NCBI GenBank assembly: GCA_026004195.1
Contig: BPIQ01000002.1
Coordinates: 434,001-498,000 of the forward strand
Length of the DNA: 64,000 bases
DNA from: Candidatus Binatia bacterium
GTDB lineage: Bacteria > Desulfobacterota > Binatia > HRBIN30 > BPIQ01
Direction: 5' to 3'
Shown here: one piece after another, positions 54,783 through 63,113 of the stretch
Numbering within the stretch: the first letter of the stretch is position 1
Layout of the letters: each line of letters begins with the position of its first letter
Notes under the pieces: generated by a model
The model's database searches: none
Told to the model about the DNA's origin: nothing
Seen by the model: the letters and a program-made list of their open reading frames with translations, nothing else
Program-made: the position numbers and the translations under genes

Positions 54783-57700
54783 TCACGCCCTCGACTGAAG
54801 CCGGCTCAGCACCGAGCCGAGCTCTCCGATCTCGACGGGGACGCCCGCAGCGTAAGCAACGACCTGCGCCGAGTACGGCGACACCCGCCCCCCGGGCGTG
54901 AGGATGCCCACCAGGTTGAGCGGGTCGGCTGCGGAGACGACGACGAGTTCCTCGGCCTCCCGCTTGCGTCGCACTTCGCGCAGCGCCTCGACGGCTTCGG
55001 GAAGGGCGAACTGTTCTCCGAGAAACCCGCCGACGAAGCGTCCGCCCCGAAGCTCGCCCCGAGCTTCCATCCGCCGGTAGAGAGCGTGCAGCTCGCGCCA
55101 GCTCGGCGCGTGGCGTTCTCTCGCAAGAAGCTCCCGGAACACCACGCCGTACCGCCGCAGGAGCTGCCGCCCCCACCTCTCCACGACCTCTTCGCGCTCG
55201 CGCGGCGGTCCCACTCCTGTCCGCAAAAGAGCCCAGCGCCCCACGGGCATGAGACGCCGACTCGCGCCCCCCGGCAGGCCGCGCAGGTGGCGCCTCTCTC
55301 TCCGCCTCGGGGCCCGCTTCTCGTCCGGCAGGAGCAGCGTCCGGAGTCCCGCCACGCCGTCTCCCGTGACGAGTCCCGAGGCCACGAGCTCCCAGAGCGC
55401 ACCTTCCACCTCCGTCGGAAGCCGCCGGAGCCCCCGCGCGATGTCCGAGAGAAAGGAAGCGCCTTTCTCGGAGAGAAAGGCGAAGACCTCCCGCCCGAGA
55501 GACGAAAGCCCGGCGAGACATCCCGCGTCATCCTGCCCGGCCGTCAAGAGAAACTCCGCGTCCTCTCGCAGGAAAAACGCGAGAGGAGCCGAGCGCGTGG
55601 GCGCTTGCCGGCGCCGAATCCTGCGAACCGCCGCTTCTTCCACGGGACCCGGTGCCACGGAAAGCCTGCCCCAGGCTACCTCTCCGGAAAGGCAGAGATG
55701 CTCGAGATCCGCGGGGTCGTAGCGGGCCACGCGAGCCGGAAAGACGTCGCGCTCCCACGCCGGTCCCGGGAGCTCGAGGCCCTGGAGCTGCGCCACCACC
55801 GCGCGGACCCCTTCGCGCCCGTGAAGCCGGCTCGTCGTGTGCACGTGCTGCCACCGGAAAAGAAAGCGCAGGAAGTCCGCGGCCGAGACCGCTTCGATTT
55901 CCTTCCGCAGCTTTCCGAGCGTGAGACGGTGGATGCGCGCGAGAAGCCGCCTCTCGCACCACTCGACCCGCTCCCTCCCGAGCGGTGTGAAATGCCCCCG
56001 GAGAACGACACCCAGACTCTCGAGCCTCGCGAGCGCGGCCTCGACCGCCGACTCCTTCCAGTCGAGCCGTCGGGCGAGTTCCTCCGCCGTGACAGGGCCG
56101 AGCACTTCGAGCCACCCTTGCACCACCGACGCCCGCGTCTCTTCGGCCTCCGGCAGAGGACCGGGCGGCCGGTAGGAAAGCGGCGGCTCGGCCCGCGCGC
56201 CCGGGTAGAGTTCCCGGATTGCTTCGAGTCGTTCCGCCGCGACGTAGAAACGGCTACCCCCCGGCGCGACGAGAGTCGTGGCCCGGCCGTCGCGGACGAG
56301 CCGGCGGGCTTCCTCGCCCCACGGCTCGGCGTCCTCCACGGGCAGGACGCCGAGAGCCAGGAGAGAGTCGTGGAGTTCGTCCGCGTCGCGCACGTCCGGC
56401 CAGGCCTGCCGCCGCACCTCCTCGATGGCCTCCGGGTCGAGGGCGCCGGCGCCCGTGGCGAGCTCCGGGTCGACTCGCCGGAGACTCACGGCGCGGGCGC
56501 GCCGCTCTTCGAGTGGCGCGTCGTCGAGAAACGCGTAGGGATTCGCGTTCAGGATCTCGTGCGACATGGGAGAGGGCGCAGGTGTCTCGACGGCCACCGT
56601 CCGAACCCGGCCCGCACGCATGTCCTCGACGAGACGGCGGAGCCCGTCGAGGTCCATGGCTTCGTGGAGGCAGTTGGCGAGGGTCTCCTTGACGAGCGGA
56701 TGGTCGGGGGGCTCGATCGGCCCCGTGTGGTTGTCGGCGCAGGCGACCTGTGCGGGGAAGACGGCGGCCAGGAGGTCTTCCGCGCGCATGCGCTGGATCG
56801 GCATGGGAACCCGCTTCCCACCCTGCTGCCGCAGGAGCGCGAGCGCTCGCGTCGCGTTCCACCGCCACCGGTTGGTGAACATCGGGGAGACGAGGACGGC
56901 TTGCACCAGGTCTTCTTCGAGCCTCTCGGGGCGGAGCATGCCGAAGACGCTCTCGAGGGGAAAGCTGTGTTGCTCGCCGAGCGAGAGCACGACACCGTCG
57001 TCGGTCGCGGCGGCCTGGAGCTCGAAGTCGAACGTCACGCAAAAGCGCTTGCGGAGGGCGAAGCCGAGGGCACGGTTCACGCGGCCGCCGAAAGGTGCGT
57101 GCAGGACGAGCTGCATCCCGCCCGCCTCGTCGAAAAACCGCTCGGCCACCACGGTGTCCGTCGTCGGCACCGTACCGAGAACCGCGACCGTGTCCGCCAC
57201 GTAGCGCACGATCTGCTCGGCACCCCACGGATCCACTTTCGCCTCGCTCGCAAGCCAGGCGGCCGCGCCCGCCGGGTCGTCGAGTCTCCGGGCAACCTCG
57301 CGGCGGAGGTCGCTCACGGCCTCCGAAAGCTCGGCCGTGCGCGCGGGGGCTTCGCCGAGCCAGAACGGGATCGTGGGCGGCAACCCCTGGGCGTCCTCGA
57401 CCCGGATCCTTCCCGCTTCGACCCGCCGGATACGCCACGAGCGGTTGCCGAGGAGAAAGATGTCGCCCGCGAGGCTTTCGACGGCGAAGTCCTCGTTGAC
57501 GGTCCCCACGAAGGTTTCCCCCGGCTCTTCGACGACGGCATAGTCGGCCGTGTCGGGAATCGCGCCGCCGCTCGTGATCGCCGCAAGACGGGCACCGCGG
57601 CGCGCCCGGAGCCTCCCGTGAACCCGGTCGTAGTGAAGGTGAGCCGACCTGCGTCCCCGCCGGGTCGAAACCCCCTCGGAAAGCATCTCGATCACGTCGT

Positions 57701-59054
57701 CGAAATCTTTCCGCGCGAGGCCGCGGTAGGGGTAGGCCCTGCGGACGAGCTCCCAGAGTTCCTCGACCGTGCTCTCGCGCGAGGCGACGTGCGCCACGAT
57801 CTGCTGCGCCAGGATGTCGAGGGGGCTTTCCGGGATCTCGACGCGGTCGAGCTCCCCGGCACGGACGGCCCGGACGGCTGCCGCGCACTGGAGGAGTTCG
57901 TCGCGTGTCAAGGGAAAGAGGATGCCCTTGGGCACGGCTCCGAGAAAATGGCCCGAGCGGCCCACGCGCTGGAGCAAGGAGGCGAGAGAACGCGGTGCGC
58001 CGAGATGGCAGACGAGGTCGACGAAGCCCACGTCGATCCCGAGCTCGAGCGACGCCGTCGCCACGACGACGGGGATCCGGCCGGATTTGAGACCCTCCTC
58101 GGCGGCGAGCCGCGTCTCGCGGGAGAGGCTCCCGTGGTGCGCCGCGACCCGTTCTTTTCCGAGCTTTTCCCCGAGCGCATGCGCCACCCGCTCGACCATC
58201 CGGCGCGTGTCGACGAAAACGATCGTCGTCCGGTGGCTCTCGACGAGCTCCACGAGCCTCTCGTAGACCTCGGCCCGCACCTCGTGGGTGGCGATGGGCC
58301 CGAGCTCGAGCTCGGGCACCTCCACGCGGAGCTCGATGTCCCGCCGGTGTCCCACGTCGACGATCGTGCAGCGTGGCTTTCCGCCGGGTTCGCACCGCGC
58401 GTTGCCGACCAGAAGCCGCGCCACCTCCTCGATCGGTTTCTGCGTGGCCGAAAGCCCGATGCGCTGGAGCGGCCTCCCGCAGAGGTCGTCGAGCCGCTCG
58501 AGCGAAAGCGCGAGATGGGCGCCCCGCTTGTCGCCCGCGACGGCGTGGATTTCGTCCACGATCACGGTGGTCGCGAGCCGCAGCGCCTCCCGGCTCCGCT
58601 CCGCCGTGAGCAGGATGTAGAGGGACTCGGGCGTCGTGATCAGGATGTGCGGCGGCCGTCTGGCCTGCTTCTGCCGGTCCGTGCTCGGCGTGTCCCCCGT
58701 CCGCACGGAAACCCGGATGTCCGGAGCCGCGTAAGGAGTGGAAAGCGCGAGTTCGCGGATGCCCGCGAGCGGTACGCGCAGGTTTTTCTCGATGTCGTTC
58801 CCCAGCGCCTTGAGCGGCGAGACGTAGACGACGTAGGTGCGGTCCTCGAGAAGTCCTGCCACGCTGGCCTCGACGAGACGGTCGATGGCCCAGAGGAAAG
58901 CCGCCAGCGTCTTGCCGGAGCCCGTCGGCGCCGCGAGCAAGGTGTCCGAGCCCGTCGCGATGGCCTCCCAGCCCCGCGCCTGCACTTCCGTCGGAGCGGA
59001 AAACGTCTCGGAGAACCAGCGCTCGACGAGCGGGTGGAAGCGCACCGGCAACAT
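54783..59054 (-). CDS. lhr: ATP-dependent helicase Lhr (large helicase-related)
   Basis: A 1,423-residue SF2 helicase started at the ATG at 59054 (MLPVRFHPLVERWFSETFSA). Motifs: Walker A AAPTGSGKT (about 41-49), DEIH box near residue 165, GLSATQKPIEEVA, and in the second RecA domain ATASLELGIDVG with QRVGRSGH. A winged-helix and Lhr-core region follows (about 430-860), and a long C-terminal extension (about 860-1423) matches the full-length Lhr of actinobacteria and proteobacteria. Lhr unwinds RNA:DNA hybrids and takes part in DNA repair. No second repair gene is seen next to it. Confidence 0.93.
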   Translation of the reverse strand: MLPVRFHPLVERWFSETFSAPTEVQARGWEAIATGSDTLLAAPTGSGKTLAAFLWAIDRLVEASVAGLLEDRTYVVYVSPLKALGNDIEKNLRVPLAGIRELALSTPYAAPDIRVSVRTGDTPSTDRQKQARRPPHILITTPESLYILLTAERSREALRLATTVIVDEIHAVAGDKRGAHLALSLERLDDLCGRPLQRIGLSATQKPIEEVARLLVGNARCEPGGKPRCTIVDVGHRRDIELRVEVPELELGPIATHEVRAEVYERLVELVESHRTTIVFVDTRRMVERVAHALGEKLGKERVAAHHGSLSRETRLAAEEGLKSGRIPVVVATASLELGIDVGFVDLVCHLGAPRSLASLLQRVGRSGHFLGAVPKGILFPLTRDELLQCAAAVRAVRAGELDRVEIPESPLDILAQQIVAHVASRESTVEELWELVRRAYPYRGLARKDFDDVIEMLSEGVSTRRGRRSAHLHYDRVHGRLRARRGARLAAITSGGAIPDTADYAVVEEPGETFVGTVNEDFAVESLAGDIFLLGNRSWRIRRVEAGRIRVEDAQGLPPTIPFWLGEAPARTAELSEAVSDLRREVARRLDDPAGAAAWLASEAKVDPWGAEQIVRYVADTVAVLGTVPTTDTVVAERFFDEAGGMQLVLHAPFGGRVNRALGFALRKRFCVTFDFELQAAATDDGVVLSLGEQHSFPLESVFGMLRPERLEEDLVQAVLVSPMFTNRWRWNATRALALLRQQGGKRVPMPIQRMRAEDLLAAVFPAQVACADNHTGPIEPPDHPLVKETLANCLHEAMDLDGLRRLVEDMRAGRVRTVAVETPAPSPMSHEILNANPYAFLDDAPLEERRARAVSLRRVDPELATGAGALDPEAIEEVRRQAWPDVRDADELHDSLLALGVLPVEDAEPWGEEARRLVRDGRATTLVAPGGSRFYVAAERLEAIRELYPGARAEPPLSYRPPGPLPEAEETRASVVQGWLEVLGPVTAEELARRLDWKESAVEAALARLESLGVVLRGHFTPLGRERVEWCERRLLARIHRLTLGKLRKEIEAVSAADFLRFLFRWQHVHTTSRLHGREGVRAVVAQLQGLELPGPAWERDVFPARVARYDPADLEHLCLSGEVAWGRLSVAPGPVEEAAVRRIRRRQAPTRSAPLAFFLREDAEFLLTAGQDDAGCLAGLSSLGREVFAFLSEKGASFLSDIARGLRRLPTEVEGALWELVASGLVTGDGVAGLRTLLLPDEKRAPRRRERRHLRGLPGGASRRLMPVGRWALLRTGVGPPREREEVVERWGRQLLRRYGVVFRELLARERHAPSWRELHALYRRMEARGELRGGRFVGGFLGEQFALPEAVEALREVRRKREAEELVVVSAADPLNLVGILTPGGRVSPYSAQVVAYAAGVPVEIGELGSVLSRLQSRA

Positions 59055-59277
59055 CGTGGGGCTTATAGCGGATTTTCGGCCGAGCTTCACACGTGCGGGC
59101 TCTCGCCGCTCCTGGTGGGTCCACGAGCTGGCGGACATTCGGCATGCCGCACGGAGACCGCCCGGGCGTCGGGAGGTCGGAACTCGGCTTCCGCCTTGCC
59201 TCCGCCCTCCAGCCGCCGCCATCCGCGAACGCGAGAAGTCGAGACGCCCGGTGCTGTTATTCTTGCGACCGGTGCCG

Positions 59278-59673
59278 TTATTCTTCCGGATAGAAGAGAA
59301 ACTTCCCGTTCCCGGAAGCCACGGGTCGCGAGAAATCCTCCTGCCAGGCCACCACGTGCACGTTGGCGATCCGTCGGCCGAGCTTGAAGATCTCGGCCCG
59401 CGCCCGCGTCGTCGCGGGCCCCGCGCTCCGGAGGTAGTCGACGGAAAAGTTGATGGGCTTCGGCACGCGCTCGCCACCGGTCTCCTCGAGCAGCCGGACG
59501 ATTGCCGTGAGCTCGAGAAGCGCCCCCAGGACTCCGCCGTGGATGGCCGGGAGCCGGGCGTTCCCCACGATCTCCTCGCGGAAAGGAAGCACGCACTCCG
59601 TGCCTTTTTCCCCGCGCTCCACGCGAACGCCGAGAAAACGGGCGTAGGGAATCCAGGCGACCAGGTCGGTCAT
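59278..59673 (-). CDS. PaaI-family acyl-CoA thioesterase
   Basis: A 131-residue hotdog-fold protein: LVAWIPYARFLGVRVERGEK, AIHGGVLGALLELTAIVRLL (HGG motif with the catalytic acid in ELTA) and KPINFSVDYLRSAGPATTRA. It hydrolyses acyl-CoA thioesters. The ATG at 59673 overlaps the upstream thioesterase stop by 4 bases; the pair probably act as one enzyme with two different halves. Confidence 0.88.
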   Translation of the reverse strand: MTDLVAWIPYARFLGVRVERGEKGTECVLPFREEIVGNARLPAIHGGVLGALLELTAIVRLLEETGGERVPKPINFSVDYLRSAGPATTRARAEIFKLGRRIANVHVVAWQEDFSRPVASGNGKFLFYPEE

Positions 59674-60248
59674 TCCGAGCCTCCCTTGGTTTGCGAGCCT
59701 CCCTTCTCCTCCAGGTACCGGTCGAGGTACTGCTCGAGCGGGCTCGGCGTCGGGTTGGCCCCGATCATGAACGTGGCGAGGCAGCTCGCGAAGGGGTCGT
59801 CGGGCGTGCGGTCGTAAGCGATGCCACGGACGAAAGCCACGTTCCTGGTGACCTTGTAGCATTCGACGTCCGCGTAGAGATCGAGCCCCGGCTCCGCGGC
59901 CCGGAGGTAGTCCACGCGGAGGTCGATCGTCGCGACGGCTTTGATTTCTTCCATCGAACAGGCCACGGCCATGCCGGCCGTGTGGTCCAGCAGCGTCGTG
60001 ATGGCTCCCCCGAAAATCACGCCCCTGGCCGGGTCGCCGACCAGCTCCTCCCGGTAGGGCAGCATCAGCACGGCACGGCAGGGACCCACCTCCACCACGC
60101 GAATCCCCAGGTGGCGAGCGTGAGGCGTGTGGCTCACGAACGCCTGGTTGCCGCGGCCGAAGAGAGGCGCGAGGGCGTAGCGTTTCCCGGGCTTTCCGGG
60201 ACCTTCGGGTTTTCGGTCCTTCTCGGACATCTCGCGCTCTTCCGGCAT
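59670..60248 (-). CDS. PaaI-family acyl-CoA thioesterase
   Basis: A 192-residue hotdog-fold protein. Residues 1-30 are a charged tail; the fold begins at HTPHARHLGIRVVEVGPCRA. The motif is GVIFGGAITTLLDHTAGMAV (FGG in place of HGG, with Asp as likely acid) and IDLRVDYLRAAEPGLDLYAD. Two alternative starts exist (60248 and 60230). It overlaps the following thioesterase, so the pair form an operon. Confidence 0.85.
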   Translation of the reverse strand: MPEEREMSEKDRKPEGPGKPGKRYALAPLFGRGNQAFVSHTPHARHLGIRVVEVGPCRAVLMLPYREELVGDPARGVIFGGAITTLLDHTAGMAVACSMEEIKAVATIDLRVDYLRAAEPGLDLYADVECYKVTRNVAFVRGIAYDRTPDDPFASCLATFMIGANPTPSPLEQYLDRYLEEKGGSQTKGGSE

Positions 60249-60266
60249 CTCGTAGCGGGCCCAGCT

Positions 60267-60500
60267 TTAGCGCGGACGCCGGTTCGAAGCGAGGACGGCG
60301 GCCTCGCGGACCAGAGCGTACCCGAGGGTGCGGAGGGCGGTGCCGACGGCTCGGACGACGGCGGGCTCCGCGGCCACGGCTACGTCGAGATCCGTCGTGG
60401 CTCGTGGTGGAGCCCACGCGTTCCGGGCTACGGCTCCGATGACCGCCCATCCGTCGCCGGCCACGCGATCGAACGCCTCGAAAATCTCCGAGGCGGTCAT
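60267..60500 (-). CDS. truncated nucleotidyltransferase (AbiEii/MNT-like), N-terminal part
   Basis: A 77-residue protein with the start of a nucleotidyltransferase fold: WAVIGAVARNAWAPPRATTD followed by LDVAVA, where the family has G-x-A then R-x-T-x-D-L-D. Normal proteins of this sort are about 170-200 residues; this one stops after LASNRRPR, 18 bases before the thioesterase gene. It looks like a 3' deletion. ATGA overlap with the upstream small gene suggests a former toxin-antitoxin-like pair. Confidence 0.55.
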   Translation of the reverse strand: MTASEIFEAFDRVAGDGWAVIGAVARNAWAPPRATTDLDVAVAAEPAVVRAVGTALRTLGYALVREAAVLASNRRPR

Positions 60501-60751
60501 TCCGTTTCGGCCGGGAGCCCGAGCGCGACGCGGCGACGCGCGAGCTCCACCTGGCCATCCGCCCGGGCGTCCATTTCGGCCAGAACCGCAGGGGTCCAGA
60601 GCGACAAGCGACCGAGACGAAATCCCTCGAGCAGTCGCTGGCCCGGGTCCGAGCGTGCCGCTCGGCCGATCCGATCCGCCTCGGATTCGGCTTCCGCTTG
60701 CGCGATCGCGCGGAAGTGCGCGAAATCCTCCGGTGTCGCGCGCGAGGCCAT
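60497..60751 (-). CDS. small helical protein paired with the nucleotidyltransferase
   Basis: An 84-residue protein: MASRATPEDFAHFRAIAQAE, then RLLEGFRLGRLSLWTPAVLA and an Ala/Glu-rich tail. It is of the type found immediately before nucleotidyltransferase-like genes. Predicted helical, cytoplasmic. Its stop overlaps the start of the next gene (ATGA). Function not known; a partner or antitoxin-like role is inferred from gene order only. Confidence 0.5.
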   Translation of the reverse strand: MASRATPEDFAHFRAIAQAEAESEADRIGRAARSDPGQRLLEGFRLGRLSLWTPAVLAEMDARADGQVELARRRVALGLPAETE

Positions 60752-60851
60752 CACGAGATATGTAGCACGGGGCCGCGCGAACGGGAAAGGATCGGCGCGC
60801 GCGGGCCTCCGGCACGACTCGCAGGCCACCGCAGCGTTCGTCGCCGGCCCC

Positions 60852-60969
60852 GGACGCGACGGAGCGCGTCCCTCCGGACGCGACAGCGCGCGTCCCTCCG
60901 CGCGGCCGTGTTCGCGTATGCGACGAACCCCACGCGGAGGCGATCCGAGGGCCACGCTCTGTCGTGGCC
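60852..60969. repeat. REP-like hairpin array 11
   Basis: Two adjacent reverse ACGCG hairpins (60852-60875 and 60876-60899, the second with ACAGCG in the loop side) and one forward CCACG hairpin whose first base is changed (60946-60969). It lies between the nucleotidyltransferase pair and the divergent SMP-30 gene. Confidence 0.82.
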
Positions 60970-61012
60970 GAGGTCGCTTTTTTTCGCCGCCCCACCTTGC
61001 TAGGGTTCCGCC

Positions 61013-61948
61013 GTGCCGCTCGAACGCATCCCGCTCTCGGCCTGCCGGAAGCTCGGCTCGGGTCTCGTCCGTCCCGAGGACGTCGTCGTGGAGCGTGGCG
61101 GCCGCGTCTGGGCATCCGATCAGGCGAGCGCCGTCGCGGAAATCCTGCCCGACGGCACACTACGCCGGGTCGGCAAAGCCGGCGGAGCGCCGAACGGGAT
61201 CACGATCGGTCCCACGGGGCGGATCGTCATCGCCAACTTCGAACTGGGCCCGGTCCAGGAGCTCGACCCGGAAACGGGAGAAATCCGCGTCCTCTGCGAA
61301 GAAGTGGAAGGCCGGAGACTCACGAGCTCGAACTACCCCATCGTGGACCGGCAGGGGAACATCTGGTGCACGAACTCCACGTTCACACCGTCGTGGACCG
61401 AAGCTCTCGACGGGCGTGCGGACGGGATCCTCTTCCGGATCCGTCCCGACGGCCGTGCGGAACTCATGGCCGAAGGAATCCGGTTCGCCAACGGCCTCGC
61501 GCTCGATGCGGACGAGTCTCACATCTACGTGTGCGAGACCTCGGGCTGCGACGTGCTGCGCTACCCGATCGAACGGAACGGACGACTCGGTCGTCCCCGG
61601 CGTTACGGCCCCGTCCTGGGAGAGCTCTTCCCTCTCGAAAAGGCAAGCTCCGGGGCACTCGAGCCCGCGGACCTCGCCCGCGTCGGTGCCACGGACGGCT
61701 GCGGGTTCGACGCGGAGGGAAACCTCTGGGTGACGCTCGTCGCCGCGAACCGCATCGTGGCGATCACGCCCGAGGAGAAGGTCGTTCCGGTCCTCGAAGA
61801 CCCGCGCGGCGAACTCCTGATCAACCCCACGAACGTGAGCTGGGGTGGGCCCGGCCTCCGCGACCTCTACATCGGGTCGATCTCGACCGACTACGTCGTG
61901 CACGCGCGGAGCCCGATTGCGGGCCTTCCGCTCTTCCACCAGCGGTAG
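61013..61948 (+). CDS. SMP-30/gluconolactonase-like protein
   Basis: A 311-residue six-bladed propeller of the SMP-30 family: GLVRPEDVVVERGGRVWASD, NGITIGPTGRIVIANFELG, ANGLALDADESHIYVCETSG and TDGCGFDAEGNLWVTLVAAN. The conserved acidic and Asn residues of the metal site are visible. Members hydrolyse lactones such as gluconolactone, or strictosidine-type compounds in plants. Start is GTG at 61013. No signal peptide. It stands alone after a hairpin array. Confidence 0.85.
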   Translation: MPLERIPLSACRKLGSGLVRPEDVVVERGGRVWASDQASAVAEILPDGTLRRVGKAGGAPNGITIGPTGRIVIANFELGPVQELDPETGEIRVLCEEVEGRRLTSSNYPIVDRQGNIWCTNSTFTPSWTEALDGRADGILFRIRPDGRAELMAEGIRFANGLALDADESHIYVCETSGCDVLRYPIERNGRLGRPRRYGPVLGELFPLEKASSGALEPADLARVGATDGCGFDAEGNLWVTLVAANRIVAITPEEKVVPVLEDPRGELLINPTNVSWGGPGLRDLYIGSISTDYVVHARSPIAGLPLFHQR

Positions 61949-62184
61949 GCCGGAAGGCGAGCGCGCAGGGCCCGGCCGACTCCGTCGGACGGAGGCGACA
62001 CCCTCGTGTCGAGGAACCCTCCGGCGCAACCGAACTCGACTTCCGGGCCACGGGCCGTTCTACCGCGAAGCAAGCCCGTAGGTGGAGGCACCGAACATCC
62101 GTACCCCGCTGCCTCCGGTTCCGCACGCTTCCCGGACACCTGGCGAGGCCGAGTCGCGATCCGCTATCTATGTGCGTAGGTGCT

Positions 62185-62467
62185 ATGGACAACAGCGAAC
62201 CCAAGCGTACCACCATACCGATTCCTTTCGAAGAAGAGTTGCTCGACTCGCTTCGCACGCTCAATCTACCGGTAGAACAGGCCGTGCGCGAGCTGATCGT
62301 CCTTGAACTCTACCGACGGGGTGCCGTCTCGAGCGGCAGAGGCGGCCGAACTCTTGGGCATGTCACGCTGGGAGTTCGTCCACCACGCCTCGCACCTCGG
62401 GATCCCGTACTTTGCGATGACCCAGGACGAGTGGGAGGCGGAACGGAGTCGAAGCGAAATGCTGTGA
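62185..62467 (+). CDS. UPF0175-family antitoxin (frameshifted)
   Basis: About 93 residues after one G is removed in 62338-62343. Start MDNSEPKRTTIPIPFEEELL; the first frame runs to LYRRGAVSSGR and the second continues AAELLGMSRWEFVHHASHLG, the helix-turn-helix of UPF0175 antitoxins, ending at the TGA that overlaps the toxin start (GTGA). Length (three-fold plus one) agrees with a single base gain. If real, the antitoxin would be inactive and the toxin uncontrolled, so an assembly error or an inactive toxin is likely. Confidence 0.65.
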
Positions 62468-62934
62468 GCGCCGGGCCGGTTGTGGCCAATTCCAGTCCAC
62501 TGATCGCTCTCGAGCGAATCCGTCGCCTCGGGCTCTTGAAAGAACTGTTTACCCGCGTGCTTGTTCCGCCGGCGGTCGTACAGGAAACGTCGCCGCGACT
62601 GGCTCTACCGACTTGGGTCACGGAGCGGTCTCTGACACAACCGATCGGTCCGCAGCTTCTGCGGGGATCGTCGGGCCCGGGGGAAAGCGAGGCGATCGCT
62701 CTCGCCCTCGAAACGCGTGCTCGCTGGCTCATCATGGATGACCGCCCGGCACGCCGAATCGCAGAAGCGCTCGGGCTTCCGGTCATCGGTACGCTTGGAA
62801 TCTCGTTGACTTCCAAGCGCAAGGGGCATTTGCCCTCCGTTCGACCCTGCCTCGAATCGCTGGCCGCCTCTGGATTTCGCATTTCGCAGGAACTGATGGA
62901 CCGGATCCTCCTGGACGCCGGCGAGAGCGCTTGA
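62464..62934 (+). CDS. DUF3368 (PIN-like) toxin
   Basis: A 156-residue protein started at the GTG at 62464. PIN-like motifs: VVANSSPLIALERI (where many have Asp-x-SPLI), ESEAIALALETRARWLIMDD with acidic residues, and RRIAEALGLPVIGTLGI. UPF0175/DUF3368 genes are a usual pair, in which the PIN protein is an RNase-like toxin. It overlaps the antitoxin stop by 4 bases. Confidence 0.8.
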   Translation: MSAGPVVANSSPLIALERIRRLGLLKELFTRVLVPPAVVQETSPRLALPTWVTERSLTQPIGPQLLRGSSGPGESEAIALALETRARWLIMDDRPARRIAEALGLPVIGTLGISLTSKRKGHLPSVRPCLESLAASGFRISQELMDRILLDAGESA

Positions 62935-63113
62935 TCCGCATGGAGGAGCGGGGAAACGGGTCGTGGGGGTTTCCCCGAATTGCTGCGAAGGCTTAGAGGG
63001 TACCTCAGCAGACAACGCCGCTTGGATAGGGTGGAAGACGGAAGCGCAGAGCTTGGAAGGGAGGGACACGTCCGACGAGCAGTCGCACGCCGCGCCGTGC
63101 ACCCGTCCCGGAC

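Noticed and set aside
59246-59290. Near-duplicate GGTGCTGTTATTCTTGCG / GGTGCCGTTATTCTTCCG
   Set aside because: A single short duplication at the end of the thioesterase gene; no further copies and no structure.
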